Of a stretch of 64,000 nucleotides of DNA, positions 54,816 to 63,934 are shown piece by piece (position 1 is the first letter of the stretch; the number at the start of each line of letters is the position of its first letter). The notes beneath the pieces are model-generated. The model worked only from the letters and a program-made list of their open reading frames with translations, had not been told where the DNA came from and made no database searches. Origin of the DNA: Chitinophaga eiseniae (lineage in GTDB: Bacteria > Bacteroidota > Bacteroidia > Chitinophagales > Chitinophagaceae); contig NZ_FUWZ01000001.1 in assembly GCF_900167135.1 (NCBI RefSeq), positions 310,001 through 374,000 of the forward strand. Reading direction: 5' to 3'. The position numbers and the translations under genes are program-made.

Positions 54816-55235
54816 GTGAAATTTTATGTCCGCTTTATAGTTGTGAAGAGATATGTTCCCAAAATGGTAAAGGCTTTGTGGCTTTTGATCATCGTAGGTT
54901 TGGTTATATTTATAGCTGGCTCATTTATAGCTGCTATTAAGTTTTTATTACCCTATGCTTTAGGTGGTTGTGTGCTGGGGGCAGTGGCGCAGAATTTTTT
55001 CGATCGATATAAAGAAACAGGAGCATGTGCCCTGACTGACCAGGAGATTATTGTCGCATCGGGGGAGGAAATAACACATTATCCGCTTTCCGCCATAACG
55101 GATCTTAAACTGCATTTGTTTTACCAACAACATCTGAGTGCGATGAATACGCTTCTTGCGATGTGGGAAGAGCAGGGGATCACCTGCGAATTGTATGGCA
55201 GAAAGAATGTGGAGAGAAGGCGGTTCAGGGTATAA
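54816..55235 (+). pseudogene. Membrane protein with a YcxB-like C-terminal domain, probably frameshifted
   Basis: The frame starts at GTG 54816 and encodes 139 residues. One or two membrane segments (about 20-60, LLIIVGLVIFIAGSFIAAIK and FLLPYALGGCVLGAVAQNF) precede a domain with LTDQEIIVASGEEITHYPLS and AITDLKLHL, as in YcxB-like proteins. The frame stops after GRKNVERRRFRV. The +2 frame continues plausibly as ITHRVIIKCADKKEAVSIVN up to about 55290, so a frameshift near 55230 is likely. The continuation runs into the inverted repeat at 55276. Base use is AT-rich compared with neighbours. Confidence 0.55.
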
Positions 55236-55275
55236 TTACTCACAGGGTTATCATCAAATGCGCCGATAAAAAAGA

Positions 55276-55356
55276 GGCTGTCTCAATAGTAAACCTGATG
55301 GCGAGAGTTTTCGTTTACGCAATTCTTAACGCCTTCAAATTACTATTGAGACAGCC
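55276..55356. mobile_element. MITE-like inverted repeat (or terminator) with 17-bp arms
   Basis: GGCTGTCTCAATAGTAA (55276-55292) is exactly complementary to 55340-55356, with a 47-nt loop. An A6 run before and a T5 run after extend the symmetry. The arm ends resemble the GGCTGTCTCA-type ends I recall from IS1182-like elements. It may be a small non-autonomous element or only a bidirectional terminator. It lies over the 3' end of the damaged gene. Confidence 0.5.
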
Positions 55357-55386
55357 CCTTTTTATATAAATTAGTTGGCAGATGGC

Positions 55387-56628
55387 TTATACCATTGGAA
55401 TTTCTGCCACCTGGTAAACTTTCTCGTCGAGCTTCGCTTTGGTTTCGCTGAAAGCTTTCAGGGTCAGTTCAATATCCTCGTCTGTGTGAGCAGCGGTTGG
55501 GATGAGGCGGTAGATGATCTGGCCTTTAGGAATAACGGGGTATACCACGATAGAGCAGAAGATGTTGTAGTTTTCGCGGAGGTCGAGGCACATGGCGGTG
55601 GCTTCCGGAATATCTCCCTGCAGGTAGATCGGGGTAACGGGGGAGTTGGTTTTACCGATGTTGAAACCGCGGGCTTTGAGGCCATTCTGCAGTTTATTCA
55701 CATTTTCCCACAGTTTTGCTTTCATTTCCGGGTATTTGCGCATCAGTTCCACTCTTTTCAGGTGGCCGATAACGATAGGCAGCGGAATAGATTTGGCAAA
55801 TATCTGGGAGCGCATGTTATAGCGCAGGTAGTTAATGATGGCTTTTTCGCCGCTGATGAAGGCGCCGATGGAAGCACCGGATTTAGCGAAGGTGTTGAAC
55901 AGGAGGTCGATTTTATCCTGAACGCCTTGTTCTTCGCCGGTACCGGCACCGGTTTTACCCATGGTACCGAAGCCGTGGGCGTCGTCTACCAGCAGGCGGA
56001 ATTCAAATTTATCTTTCAGGGCAGCGATTTCTTTCAGTTTACCCTGATCGCCGGCCATGCCGAAAACGCCTTCTGTTACTACGAGGATACCGCCGCCTTG
56101 TGCGTTGGCCAGTTCGGTAGCGCGTCTCAGTTGTTTTTCACAATCTTCGATGTCATTGTGTTTGAACACATAACGTTTGCCGGGGTGGAGGCGTAAGCCG
56201 TCCAGAATGCTGGCGTGGCATTCTGCATCGTACACAATAACGTCCCTGCGGCCGCAAACAGCGTCGATGGCACTCATGACGCCCTGGTAGCCGTAGTTCA
56301 GCAGTGTGGTATCTTCTTTACCCATGTAATCGGACAGTTCGCGCTCGAGCTGCTCGTGATAGTTGGTATTGCCGCTCATCATGCGGGCGCCCATAGGCGC
56401 TGCCAGACCGAAATCGGCTGCTGCCTTTGCGTCGGTAGCCCGTACTTCCGGATGATTGGCCAGCCCCAGGTAGTTGTTGAGGCTCCAAACTATTTTTTCA
56501 TTGCCCCGGAATTTCATGCGGGGGCCTATTTCTCCTTCCAGTTTAGGAAAAGCGAAATAGCCATGGGCTCTGTCTGAATGCTCCCCAATGGGGCCCATGT
56601 GTTTCAGCAGTTTCTCGAAAATATCCAT
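55387..56628 (-). CDS. Alpha-oxoamine synthase (serine palmitoyl-, cysteate acyl- or glycine acetyl-transferase type)
   Basis: This 413-residue PLP enzyme condenses an amino acid with an acyl-CoA. Markers are SLNNYLGLANHPEV (49-62), GARMMSGNTNYHEQLE (80-95), YDAECHASILDG with H138, VDDAHGFGTMG (214-224) and the PLP lysine K249 in FNTFAKSGASIGAF. Bacteroidota use such enzymes for sphingolipids (serine palmitoyltransferase) and sulfonolipids (cysteate acyltransferase), and also for threonine degradation (Kbl). Motifs alone do not decide. It lies alone, convergent with the AT-rich patch. Confidence 0.85.
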   Translation of the reverse strand: MDIFEKLLKHMGPIGEHSDRAHGYFAFPKLEGEIGPRMKFRGNEKIVWSLNNYLGLANHPEVRATDAKAAADFGLAAPMGARMMSGNTNYHEQLERELSDYMGKEDTTLLNYGYQGVMSAIDAVCGRRDVIVYDAECHASILDGLRLHPGKRYVFKHNDIEDCEKQLRRATELANAQGGGILVVTEGVFGMAGDQGKLKEIAALKDKFEFRLLVDDAHGFGTMGKTGAGTGEEQGVQDKIDLLFNTFAKSGASIGAFISGEKAIINYLRYNMRSQIFAKSIPLPIVIGHLKRVELMRKYPEMKAKLWENVNKLQNGLKARGFNIGKTNSPVTPIYLQGDIPEATAMCLDLRENYNIFCSIVVYPVIPKGQIIYRLIPTAAHTDEDIELTLKAFSETKAKLDEKVYQVAEIPMV

Positions 56629-56799
56629 ACGCTATATTATGTAATAGTTAAATGCTTTGATAAAAAGAGGACACAAAGGTATTAAAATATTGCTTTTTCT
56701 AAACTTCGATTACTTTTGCCAGCGTCATTTTTAATGCAACAATGTTGCCGGACGCTGCCGGTAAAAGTACATTTATCTTATAAAAAGTAATAATATCTA

Positions 56800-58470
56800 A
56801 TGAAAAGGATTTCCCTGATTGCCTTTACCCTGGTCATCGCCACTATAGGCGCCCGGGCACAAAAGGCCACCTCACCAAAACCTTTCAATCATCTGGCGGC
56901 AGCCAAAAACAGCAAAACAGCTGCCAGACCTAAACTGATCGTAGGCATGGTCGTAGACCAGATGCGCTGGGACTACCTGTACCGCTATAGCAACAGGTAC
57001 AGCGCCGGCGGCTTTAAAAGATTGCTGCATGACGGGTTTTCCTGCGAAAATACACTGATCAATTATACCCCCACCATCACCGCCTGTGGTCATACCTGTG
57101 TGTATACCGGCTCGGTACCTGCCATACACGGTATTATCGGCAACACCTGGTACAGCCCGGAAATAGGCCGCACCATGTACTGCGTGGAAGATACCACCAG
57201 GACCACCGTCGGCAGTGCTTCTGCCGCCGGTAAAATGAGCCCGCGCAATATGCTGGTGACCACCATCGGCGACGAATTGCGCCTCTCCAACCAGTTCCAG
57301 AGCAAAGTAGTGGGCGTGGCCATCAAAGACCGCGGCGCCATCCTGCCGGCAGGCCACAGCGCCAACGCTGCTTTCTGGTACGACGGCAGCACCGGCAACT
57401 GGGTGACCAGCTCTTACTATATGAACGAGCTGCCATCCTGGGCGCAACAGTTCAACAGCGAAAAATGGCCGCAGCAATACCTGTCCAAACCCTGGACCAC
57501 GCTGTATCCCATCTCCACCTATACCCTCAGCACGGCAGACGAGAAACCGTATGAAGGCAAGTATAAAAACAGCACCACCGGCACCTCTTTCCCGCATGAC
57601 CTGAGCAGCATTGCCAACGGTTCCATTGCCGCTTCTCCTTTCGGAAACACTATGACGCTGGAATTTGCCAAAAAAGCCATGGAAGCCTATAACATGGGTA
57701 AAGGCGCTGTGACCGATTTTCTCGCTGTCAGCCTGTCTTCCCCGGATTATGTAGGCCACCAGTTTGGTCCCAACTCCATTGAGGTTGAAGACACTTACCT
57801 GCGCCTGGACCACGATCTGGCCACTTTCTTCCAGTACCTGGACGCCCATATCGGCAAAGGACAATACCTCTTCTTTATCACTGCCGACCACGGCGTAGCG
57901 CATGTACCGGGATTCCTGGAAGAAAACAAGCTGCCCGGCGGTACCTGGGACGACCGCGCCGCCATGAAAGACCTGAACGAGAAACTGGCTGCGAAATTCG
58001 GCATAAAAGACGCGATCAAAGCGGTAGACAACTACCAGCTGTGGCTGAACCACGACGCGCTGGAGGCTTCCGGTAAAAACTATAACGACATTCAGCAATT
58101 CATCATTACCACCCTGCAGAAATCACCCGCTGTTGCCAAGGTTTTCCCGATCAAAGAGCTGATGGTGACGGTATTACCTGAACCGATGCGTACCATGATG
58201 ACCAACGGTTACAATACCAAACGCAGCGGCGATATCCAGATCGTTCTTTCCCCTGCATATATCGACGGTGGCAAAACCGGTACCACACACGGTTTATGGT
58301 ATCCTTACGACGCGCACATCCCGCTGGTATGGATGGGATGGGGGGTGAAACCCGGAAAAACCAACCGCACCGTGGGAATGACGGATATTGCGCCTACCCT
58401 GGCCGCCCTGTTGCGTATACAGATGCCCAGCGGCAACGTAGGACAAGTGATCCAGGAGATTACTCATTAA
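56800..58470 (+). CDS. PafA-like alkaline phosphatase
   Basis: This 556-residue secreted phosphomonoesterase has a signal peptide (to about residue 21) and the alkaline phosphatase superfamily fold with two zinc ions. VGMVVDQMRWDYLYRY carries a metal Asp (D53), YTPTITACGHTCVYTG (89-104) the nucleophilic Thr, GVAIKDRGAILPAGH (172-186) the K-x-R pair typical of PafA (K176, R178), and ITADHGVAHVPG a metal Asp-His pair. PafA of Flavobacteriia is a calcium-independent phosphatase not repressed by phosphate. The last domain residues GLWYPYDAHIPLVWMG are also typical. Confidence 0.92.
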   Translation: MKRISLIAFTLVIATIGARAQKATSPKPFNHLAAAKNSKTAARPKLIVGMVVDQMRWDYLYRYSNRYSAGGFKRLLHDGFSCENTLINYTPTITACGHTCVYTGSVPAIHGIIGNTWYSPEIGRTMYCVEDTTRTTVGSASAAGKMSPRNMLVTTIGDELRLSNQFQSKVVGVAIKDRGAILPAGHSANAAFWYDGSTGNWVTSSYYMNELPSWAQQFNSEKWPQQYLSKPWTTLYPISTYTLSTADEKPYEGKYKNSTTGTSFPHDLSSIANGSIAASPFGNTMTLEFAKKAMEAYNMGKGAVTDFLAVSLSSPDYVGHQFGPNSIEVEDTYLRLDHDLATFFQYLDAHIGKGQYLFFITADHGVAHVPGFLEENKLPGGTWDDRAAMKDLNEKLAAKFGIKDAIKAVDNYQLWLNHDALEASGKNYNDIQQFIITTLQKSPAVAKVFPIKELMVTVLPEPMRTMMTNGYNTKRSGDIQIVLSPAYIDGGKTGTTHGLWYPYDAHIPLVWMGWGVKPGKTNRTVGMTDIAPTLAALLRIQMPSGNVGQVIQEITH

Positions 58471-58496
58471 AAGTTTATTCCTTATATTGCTCATGG

Positions 58497-58522
58497 AAGT
58501 ACGGATGGTGCCTCCCTTTGGG
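58497..58522 (+). terminator. Hairpin after the phosphatase gene
   Basis: GTACGGATGG and CCATCCGTAC form a 10-bp stem around a 15-nt loop, about 27 nt after the stop; the right arm ends near 58534. The T tail is poor. Confidence 0.5.
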
Positions 58523-58551
58523 GCCATCCGTACTACGTAATTCTTTACCAT

Positions 58552-59331
58552 ATGGAATTCAACTTGTTGCAATATGAGGTGGCGTCCCGCGTCGCCACGG
58601 TCACGCTGAACCGGCCTGACAAACGGAACGCGCTGAACGGCCAGCTGGTAGCGGAGCTCCGGCAGGCATTTGCCCGGGCTGCCGCGGCGGACGACGTGAA
58701 AGTGATTGTTTTGAAAGGCAACGGAGAAGCTTTCTGCGCCGGGGCAGACCTGGAATACCTGCAACAGTTGCAGCAAAATACCTATGATGAAAACCTTACA
58801 GACTCGCGGGAGCTGATGCAGCTGTTCCGCGAGATCTACCAGCTCGATAAAGTCGTAATAGCCCAGGTAGAAGGTCATGCCGTAGCCGGCGGATGTGGCC
58901 TGGTGACCGTTTGTGACCTGAGTTATGCCGTACCCGAAGCCATGATGGGCTATACCGAAGTGAAAATAGGCTTTATCCCTGCCCTGGTGGCTGTTTTCCT
59001 GGTCCGTAAAATAGGGGAGGGAAGGGCCCGCGAGTTGTTGCTGACCGGCCGCCTGGTGACCGCCGAAAAAGCCGCCCGCGACGGTCTGATCACCGCTGTT
59101 GTTCCTGCCGGAGAAATGAAGGAATATGTAGCCAAAGTGGCCGCCAGTTTGTGTAACGATGCGTCCGGCAACTCCCTGAAGGTGACAAAAAAATTGATTG
59201 GCACAGTGTTGGACTTACCTATACAAGACGGGCTGGAGCATGCAGCTGAATTAAATGCCGCCACCCGTGGACATGAAGACTGTAAACGCGGGATAGCTGC
59301 GTTTCTGCATAAAGAAAAGCTGGTATGGTAA
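58552..59331 (+). CDS. Enoyl-CoA hydratase/isomerase family protein
   Basis: This 259-residue crotonase-fold enzyme hydrates or isomerises an unsaturated acyl-CoA. VILKGNGEAFCAGADLEYLQ is the oxyanion-hole motif, and EGHAVAGGCGLVTVCDLSYA with the following YTEVKIGFIPALVAVFLVRK matches the family. Of the two usual catalytic glutamates, one lies in the EVKIGF segment. The substrate is unknown; methylglutaconyl-CoA hydratase-like is one option. The next gene overlaps or follows closely. Confidence 0.9.
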   Translation: MEFNLLQYEVASRVATVTLNRPDKRNALNGQLVAELRQAFARAAAADDVKVIVLKGNGEAFCAGADLEYLQQLQQNTYDENLTDSRELMQLFREIYQLDKVVIAQVEGHAVAGGCGLVTVCDLSYAVPEAMMGYTEVKIGFIPALVAVFLVRKIGEGRARELLLTGRLVTAEKAARDGLITAVVPAGEMKEYVAKVAASLCNDASGNSLKVTKKLIGTVLDLPIQDGLEHAAELNAATRGHEDCKRGIAAFLHKEKLVW

Positions 59332-59369
59332 ACCCTGCCGGCTGTCAACCACTCACCAACACCACGACT

Positions 59370-60023
59370 ATGTCATACCGGTTGTTTTTAACATATTTCC
59401 TGCTCTGTATCACCAGCCCTATACTGGCGCAACGCGTCATTTCGGACGCCAAGATCGTTTACAAGATAGACCTTCCGCCGGAGCGGGCCCAAATGGATGC
59501 CATGCAGGAGGGCAGTACCCTCACCCAGTATATGCGGGGGCAGTTGAGCAGAATAGACATGGACTTCAACATTGTCAAATATACCTACCTGATCAACAGC
59601 AAGGAAGAAACGTTGACCACGCTGATAGACCAGCATGGCAATAAGTACCTGATCCGGGCCAGCAAGGGGCAGTACGAAAAGGAGCTGAAGCAGTATGAAA
59701 ACGTACAGTTCAAGGACCAGCCTGAGACCCGGCAGATAGCGGGGTATACCTGTAAAAAGACCATCGGCACCATGCCGGACGGGGTCACTACCTTCGAGGT
59801 GTATTACACGCCCGACCTGGTGCCCGAAAACAGGCATTATAACCGCCGTTTTGCCAATCTGAAAGGGATACCCCTGGAGTTTGAGATCGTGACGAAAACC
59901 GGCTCCAAAATGCGAGTAATTGCCACCAAGGTAGAATTGTATCCCATCCCGGCTTCTTATTTCGATATACCGAAGACCGGTTATAAGGTCGTGAGCCCGG
60001 AAGAGCTGAAGAATATGCAGTGA
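59370..60023 (+). CDS. Secreted GLPGLI/DUF4412-like protein
   Basis: This 217-residue protein has a signal peptide (MSYRLFLTYFLLCITSPILA) when started at 59370; the upstream in-frame ATG at 59325 would bury it. The mature part shows TRQIAGYTCKKTIGTMPDGV followed by EVYYTPDL, and LKGIPLEFEIV, features shared with the GLPGLI and DUF4412 families of Bacteroidota. The function is unknown. It is probably co-transcribed with the enoyl-CoA hydratase gene, 38 nt upstream. Confidence 0.75.
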   Translation: MSYRLFLTYFLLCITSPILAQRVISDAKIVYKIDLPPERAQMDAMQEGSTLTQYMRGQLSRIDMDFNIVKYTYLINSKEETLTTLIDQHGNKYLIRASKGQYEKELKQYENVQFKDQPETRQIAGYTCKKTIGTMPDGVTTFEVYYTPDLVPENRHYNRRFANLKGIPLEFEIVTKTGSKMRVIATKVELYPIPASYFDIPKTGYKVVSPEELKNMQ

Positions 60024-60192
60024 TGCGGTGGCGCGGGCGCCCGGCCCGGAGGGGGCAGGAATATGCTGGCAGGCGGAAGCTAACAGGCGAGGACATAATT
60101 ATCTCCCTAAAAAATCATAAAAGCAAAAAGGCCTATCAAGAAGTCGTTAAACTTGTTGATAGGCCCGTATTTGTATTGAAGAAACGTTAAGG

Positions 60193-60585
60193 TCAGCCTT
60201 TCTTAAGCGGCAGGATAATCTGCAGTTTCTGAAAGTTCATGTTGTTGGGCTGCTGTATGGGTTGTACAGTGTAAGGCACAACATATGTCATGTTCCCTTT
60301 GGTATAGGTCATGACAGATTGAAAATTAATCACATTGGTATTGGTGAACTTAAAATTCGAATTATAGCTGCCTGTGAATCTGTAACCGGCGTCCAGGGCC
60401 AGGTTGGTTTTGGGCATGGCGGTATTTAACACGAAATGGACGTTATCGGTTTTTTTCGCCTTTTCTTTTTCATTATCGGTAGGCAAAAGGGTATTTGCCA
60501 CTGCGCTGATAGCAAACAGAGCCATAGCGCCTGCTAACAAACAGGACAATGAAAAAGTCTTTGATATGTTGATTTTCGTTTTCAT
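60193..60585 (-). CDS. Small secreted protein of unknown function
   Basis: This 130-residue protein has a signal peptide when started at 60585 (MKTKINISKTFSLSCLLAGA, cleavage near AVAN). The mature part contains Asn/Thr-rich strands (GYRFTGSYNSNFKFTNTNVI) and ends in QKLQIILPLKKG. I do not recognise a family. It lies between two plus-strand genes and is transcribed leftward. Confidence 0.65.
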   Translation of the reverse strand: MKTKINISKTFSLSCLLAGAMALFAISAVANTLLPTDNEKEKAKKTDNVHFVLNTAMPKTNLALDAGYRFTGSYNSNFKFTNTNVINFQSVMTYTKGNMTYVVPYTVQPIQQPNNMNFQKLQIILPLKKG

Positions 60586-60701
60586 TGTAACACAAATATA
60601 CAAACTTATTGGATCTGTTATATAACAAATCCTTAACGCAATTTACAACAAATTCTTAATAAAATGTTAAAAAGTTTATAAACGGTTTTAAATGCTGCGA
60701 T

Positions 60702-60730
60702 TTGGTGGATACAGAAATGTCTTATATTTA
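60702..60730 (+). promoter_or_regulatory. Promoter of the TPR gene
   Basis: TTG (60702-60704), an 18-nt spacer and TATATTTA (60723-60730) lie immediately before the start codon at 60736, which would give a nearly leaderless mRNA. Confidence 0.5.
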
Positions 60731-60735
60731 CATTA

Positions 60736-62157
60736 ATGAGTAAAGATTTTTCTTTTTTAAACGAGGATTTTGATGATCTGAGAGACTTGTTGCAGCAGTT
60801 TGAAAATCTGAGGGCGGGCAAATCTCACTCTTTTCTGGACGAGGACTCATTTGAGCAGATCATAGACTACTATGACGAGCAGGACGAAATGCCGACCGCA
60901 TTACAAGCCGCCGAAATAGCCATAGCACAGTTTCCCTATTCTTCTACACTCCTGCTGAAAAAGGCCAACTTACTGATAGAAACCAAAAAGTACAAAGAAG
61001 CCCTTCATTTACTGGACAAAGCCGCTTTACTGGACCGCAACGATATCAACCTGTATATCCTGCAGACCGATGTATACCTGGCGCTGAACCAGCATCAGAA
61101 GGCGGCGGACGTACTGAATGAGCAGATTGACCAGTTTGAGGGGGAAGACAAGACGGAATTGTTACTGGAACTGGCCGACGTATATGATGACTGGGAGGAG
61201 TTTGAGAAAGTGTTCGATTGTCTGAAAATGGCGCTGGAGCACGAGCCCAACAACGAGGAAGCGTTGCACAAGATCTGTTTCTGGACAGAGTTTACCGGCA
61301 GAAACGAGGAAAGTATCCGCTTACATACCTGGATCATCGACGAGCATCCGTTTAACCAGCTGGCCTGGTTTAACCTCGGAACCGCTTATCAGGGGCTGAA
61401 ACTGTACGAAAAAGCCATAGACGCTTACCAGTATGCAGTAGCCATTGACGAGAAGTTTGATTACGCCTACCGTAACATGGGCGACGCCTATATCCGCCTG
61501 CGCAAGTACGCCGATGCGATCGAGGTATTACAGAAGCACCTGGAAATTGCCAAACCGGAAGACGTGATCTATGAGGCCATCGGCCACTGTTATGAGCGGC
61601 AGCGTAAGTATACCCAGGCACGTTATTACTACCGGAAAGCCTCGCACCTGAGCCCCAACGATGATAAGCTGTATTACAAGATCGCCGTGGCCTACATGAT
61701 GGAGGAGAACTGGGACAATGCCGCCAAATCACTGCTTAATGCACTGAAAATAAACAAACAAAGCGCAGAATACAACATGAGCCTCGGCGAATGTTATCTG
61801 CAGATGGGCAAGGAAAAAGATGCCCTGCTTTATTTCGTGAACGCCGTGCGTATCCGTCCGAAGAGCATACAGCCCTGGCAGGAGCTGGTAAAAGGCTTGT
61901 ATGTGTTTGGTTTTCTGGAGGAGGCGCTTGAGCAACTGGCCGCTGCTGAAGAAAAGGCCGGCCGTAAACCGGTATTCCAATATTACCGGGCCGCCATCCT
62001 GATAGCCCAGGGTAAGACAAAAGAAGGATTGCTGCACCTGGAAACCGCGCTGCAGCAGGCTCCCAAGGCCCTTAAAAAACTGGTGGAGCTGGACCCAGCC
62101 ATTTTACAGCATGTGAGTGTGGTAGACCTGATCGCTCAATACCGCAGGAAACGTTAA
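60736..62157 (+). CDS. Tetratricopeptide repeat protein
   Basis: This 473-residue cytoplasmic protein begins with an acidic stretch (SKDFSFLNEDFDDLRDLLQQ) and then consists of about eleven TPR helix pairs, for example AWFNLGTAYQGLKLYEKAID, YAYRNMGDAYIRLRKYADAI, and YNMSLGECYLQMGKEKDALL. No signal peptide or other domain is seen. TPR arrays mediate protein-protein contacts; the partner is unknown. It is widely conserved in Bacteroidota as a housekeeping-like gene, to my recollection. Confidence 0.9.
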   Translation: MSKDFSFLNEDFDDLRDLLQQFENLRAGKSHSFLDEDSFEQIIDYYDEQDEMPTALQAAEIAIAQFPYSSTLLLKKANLLIETKKYKEALHLLDKAALLDRNDINLYILQTDVYLALNQHQKAADVLNEQIDQFEGEDKTELLLELADVYDDWEEFEKVFDCLKMALEHEPNNEEALHKICFWTEFTGRNEESIRLHTWIIDEHPFNQLAWFNLGTAYQGLKLYEKAIDAYQYAVAIDEKFDYAYRNMGDAYIRLRKYADAIEVLQKHLEIAKPEDVIYEAIGHCYERQRKYTQARYYYRKASHLSPNDDKLYYKIAVAYMMEENWDNAAKSLLNALKINKQSAEYNMSLGECYLQMGKEKDALLYFVNAVRIRPKSIQPWQELVKGLYVFGFLEEALEQLAAAEEKAGRKPVFQYYRAAILIAQGKTKEGLLHLETALQQAPKALKKLVELDPAILQHVSVVDLIAQYRRKR

Positions 62158-62338
62158 CCAATGTTATTTACTTTTAAAATAAAGTATAGTCTTCTTATTT
62201 TTGCGCCGGCTTTTTAAATTGTCATGGACATAAGCCATTGTATTTCCGGTTACTAAAATTGCAGCTAAACTATCCCAACTTGCCAGGTGAAAAATAGTGT
62301 ATGTTTTACTGACCAATAAGAAGATAAAAATATTTCAA

Positions 62339-63103
62339 ATGAATTTTAATCTGACACAAATCCCGGAAAGGACGCAGAAACCCCGCACCCATGGACTTAC
62401 CATGGTGATGGACAAGGGGCTTAGTTTGGAAGAAGCAAGAAATTTTTTATCGGCGTCGGGACCTCACGTGGACATCCTGAAGCTCGGCTTTGGTACTGCG
62501 TTTGTCACGCCCAACCTGCGCGCAAAAATTGAGCTTTACCAGTCGGCCAACATTCCGGTATATTTTGGCGGTACTTTGTTTGAAGCATTCCTGATCCGTA
62601 ACCAGTTTGATGAATACGTGAAACTGGTGAAGGATTACGGTATTAGTTACATGGAAGTGTCTGATGGTTCTATCATCATCCCGCATGCTGAAAAATGCGG
62701 CTACATCGAAAAACTGTCCAAAATTGGCCTGGTATTGAGTGAAGTAGGCTCCAAAGATGCGGAACATATTATCCCTCCTTATAAATGGATCGAATTAATG
62801 AGAGCGGAACTGTCTGCCGGCGCCACCTATGTGATCGCAGAAGCCCGCGAAAGCGGTAACGTAGGTATCTACCGCGGTACCGGTGAAGTGCGCGAAGGCC
62901 TGGTACAGGAAATCCTGACCCAGATCCCCGCCGAAAAAATCATCTGGGAAGCACCACAGAAAGCGCAGCAGCTGTACTTCCTCGAACTGGTAGGCTGCAA
63001 CGCCAACCTCGGCAACCTCGCCCCGCATGAGGTGATCTCTCTCGAAGCCATGCGCGTAGGCCTGAGAGGCGATACCTTCCACCTGTTTCTCGACAAAGAA
63101 TAA
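62339..63103 (+). CDS. Phosphosulfolactate synthase-like protein (ComA family)
   Basis: This 254-residue TIM-barrel protein matches the ComA family, which adds sulfite to phosphoenolpyruvate. RTHGLTMVMDKGLSLEEARN, VDILKLGFGTAFVTPNLRAK, YMEVSDGSIIIPHAEKCGYI and EARESGNVGIYRGTGEVREG are the conserved blocks. Bacteroidota do not make coenzyme M; sulfolactate or a precursor of cysteate for sulfonolipids are possible products (inference). ATG at 62339 is used; TATTTTTGC at 62196-62204 is a candidate promoter box. Confidence 0.88.
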   Translation: MNFNLTQIPERTQKPRTHGLTMVMDKGLSLEEARNFLSASGPHVDILKLGFGTAFVTPNLRAKIELYQSANIPVYFGGTLFEAFLIRNQFDEYVKLVKDYGISYMEVSDGSIIIPHAEKCGYIEKLSKIGLVLSEVGSKDAEHIIPPYKWIELMRAELSAGATYVIAEARESGNVGIYRGTGEVREGLVQEILTQIPAEKIIWEAPQKAQQLYFLELVGCNANLGNLAPHEVISLEAMRVGLRGDTFHLFLDKE

Positions 63104-63129
63104 TTATTCCCTAAAGGAATGATATATTG

Positions 63130-63180
63130 GGACCTGATTATTTATAATGCAACAAAACATTCTAAATAATCAGGTCCTTT
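63130..63180 (+). terminator. Terminator between the ComA-like gene and aroE
   Basis: GGACCTGATTATTT (63130-63143) and AAATAATCAGGTCC (63164-63177) are perfect 14-bp arms followed by TTTT. The longest aroE frame would begin inside it, supporting the start at 63201. Confidence 0.9.
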
Positions 63181-63200
63181 TCTGTTTTAAATCATCATGC

Positions 63201-63932
63201 ATGAAAACGTACGGTCTTATTGGTTATCCGCTCAGCCACTCTTTTTCCAAAGGTTTTTTTACCCGGAAATTTGAAGAGGAACATATCGCCGGATGTCAGT
63301 ATGAAACCTTCCCCATACCCGCCATCACCGAATTGCCGGCATTGCTGGCGCAACATCCGGGCCTGTGCGGACTGAACGTCACCATTCCCTACAAAGAACA
63401 GGTGATCCCTTATCTCGATGAACTGAGCGATGCCGCCGCCAACATCGGCGCGGTCAACTGTATCCGCCTGAAGGACGGAAAAAAGAAAGGCTTTAATACG
63501 GACGTGATCGGGTTCCGTAATTCCCTGCAGCCCTTGCTGCAACCGCATCACAACCGGGCCCTGGTACTGGGTACCGGCGGCGCCGCCAAAGCGGTCATGT
63601 ATGCGCTGCAGGAAATGAACATTTCCTTCACAGTAGCCAGCCGTACGCCCGGCAATGGCACCGTGGCCTACAACTCGCTGGACAAGGCTGCCATGGAGGC
63701 CCACACGCTCATTATCAATACTACACCACTGGGCATGTATCCTAACGTAGACGCCTGTCCGGATATTCCGTATGACTTCATCACTTCCCGCCATCTGTTG
63801 TACGACCTGGTATACAATCCGGCAGAGACCCTGTTCCTGCAAAAGGGGGCCGCACAGGGAGCCGCCATTAAAAACGGGCATGAGATGCTGATACTGCAGG
63901 CGGAAGCTTCGTGGGATATCTGGAACGGGTAG
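63201..63932 (+). CDS. aroE: Shikimate dehydrogenase
   Basis: This 243-residue NADP-dependent enzyme reduces 3-dehydroshikimate in aromatic amino-acid synthesis. Substrate residues are visible: SHS (12-14), K65 in NVTIPYKEQV, N86 in GAVNCIRL and D101 in GFNTDVIGF. VLGTGGAAKAVMYAL is the NADP-binding glycine motif, and NTTPLGMYPN follows. The protein is slightly short for the family (usually about 270), as in many Bacteroidota. Confidence 0.95.
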   Translation: MKTYGLIGYPLSHSFSKGFFTRKFEEEHIAGCQYETFPIPAITELPALLAQHPGLCGLNVTIPYKEQVIPYLDELSDAAANIGAVNCIRLKDGKKKGFNTDVIGFRNSLQPLLQPHHNRALVLGTGGAAKAVMYALQEMNISFTVASRTPGNGTVAYNSLDKAAMEAHTLIINTTPLGMYPNVDACPDIPYDFITSRHLLYDLVYNPAETLFLQKGAAQGAAIKNGHEMLILQAEASWDIWNG

Positions 63933-63934
63933 TT

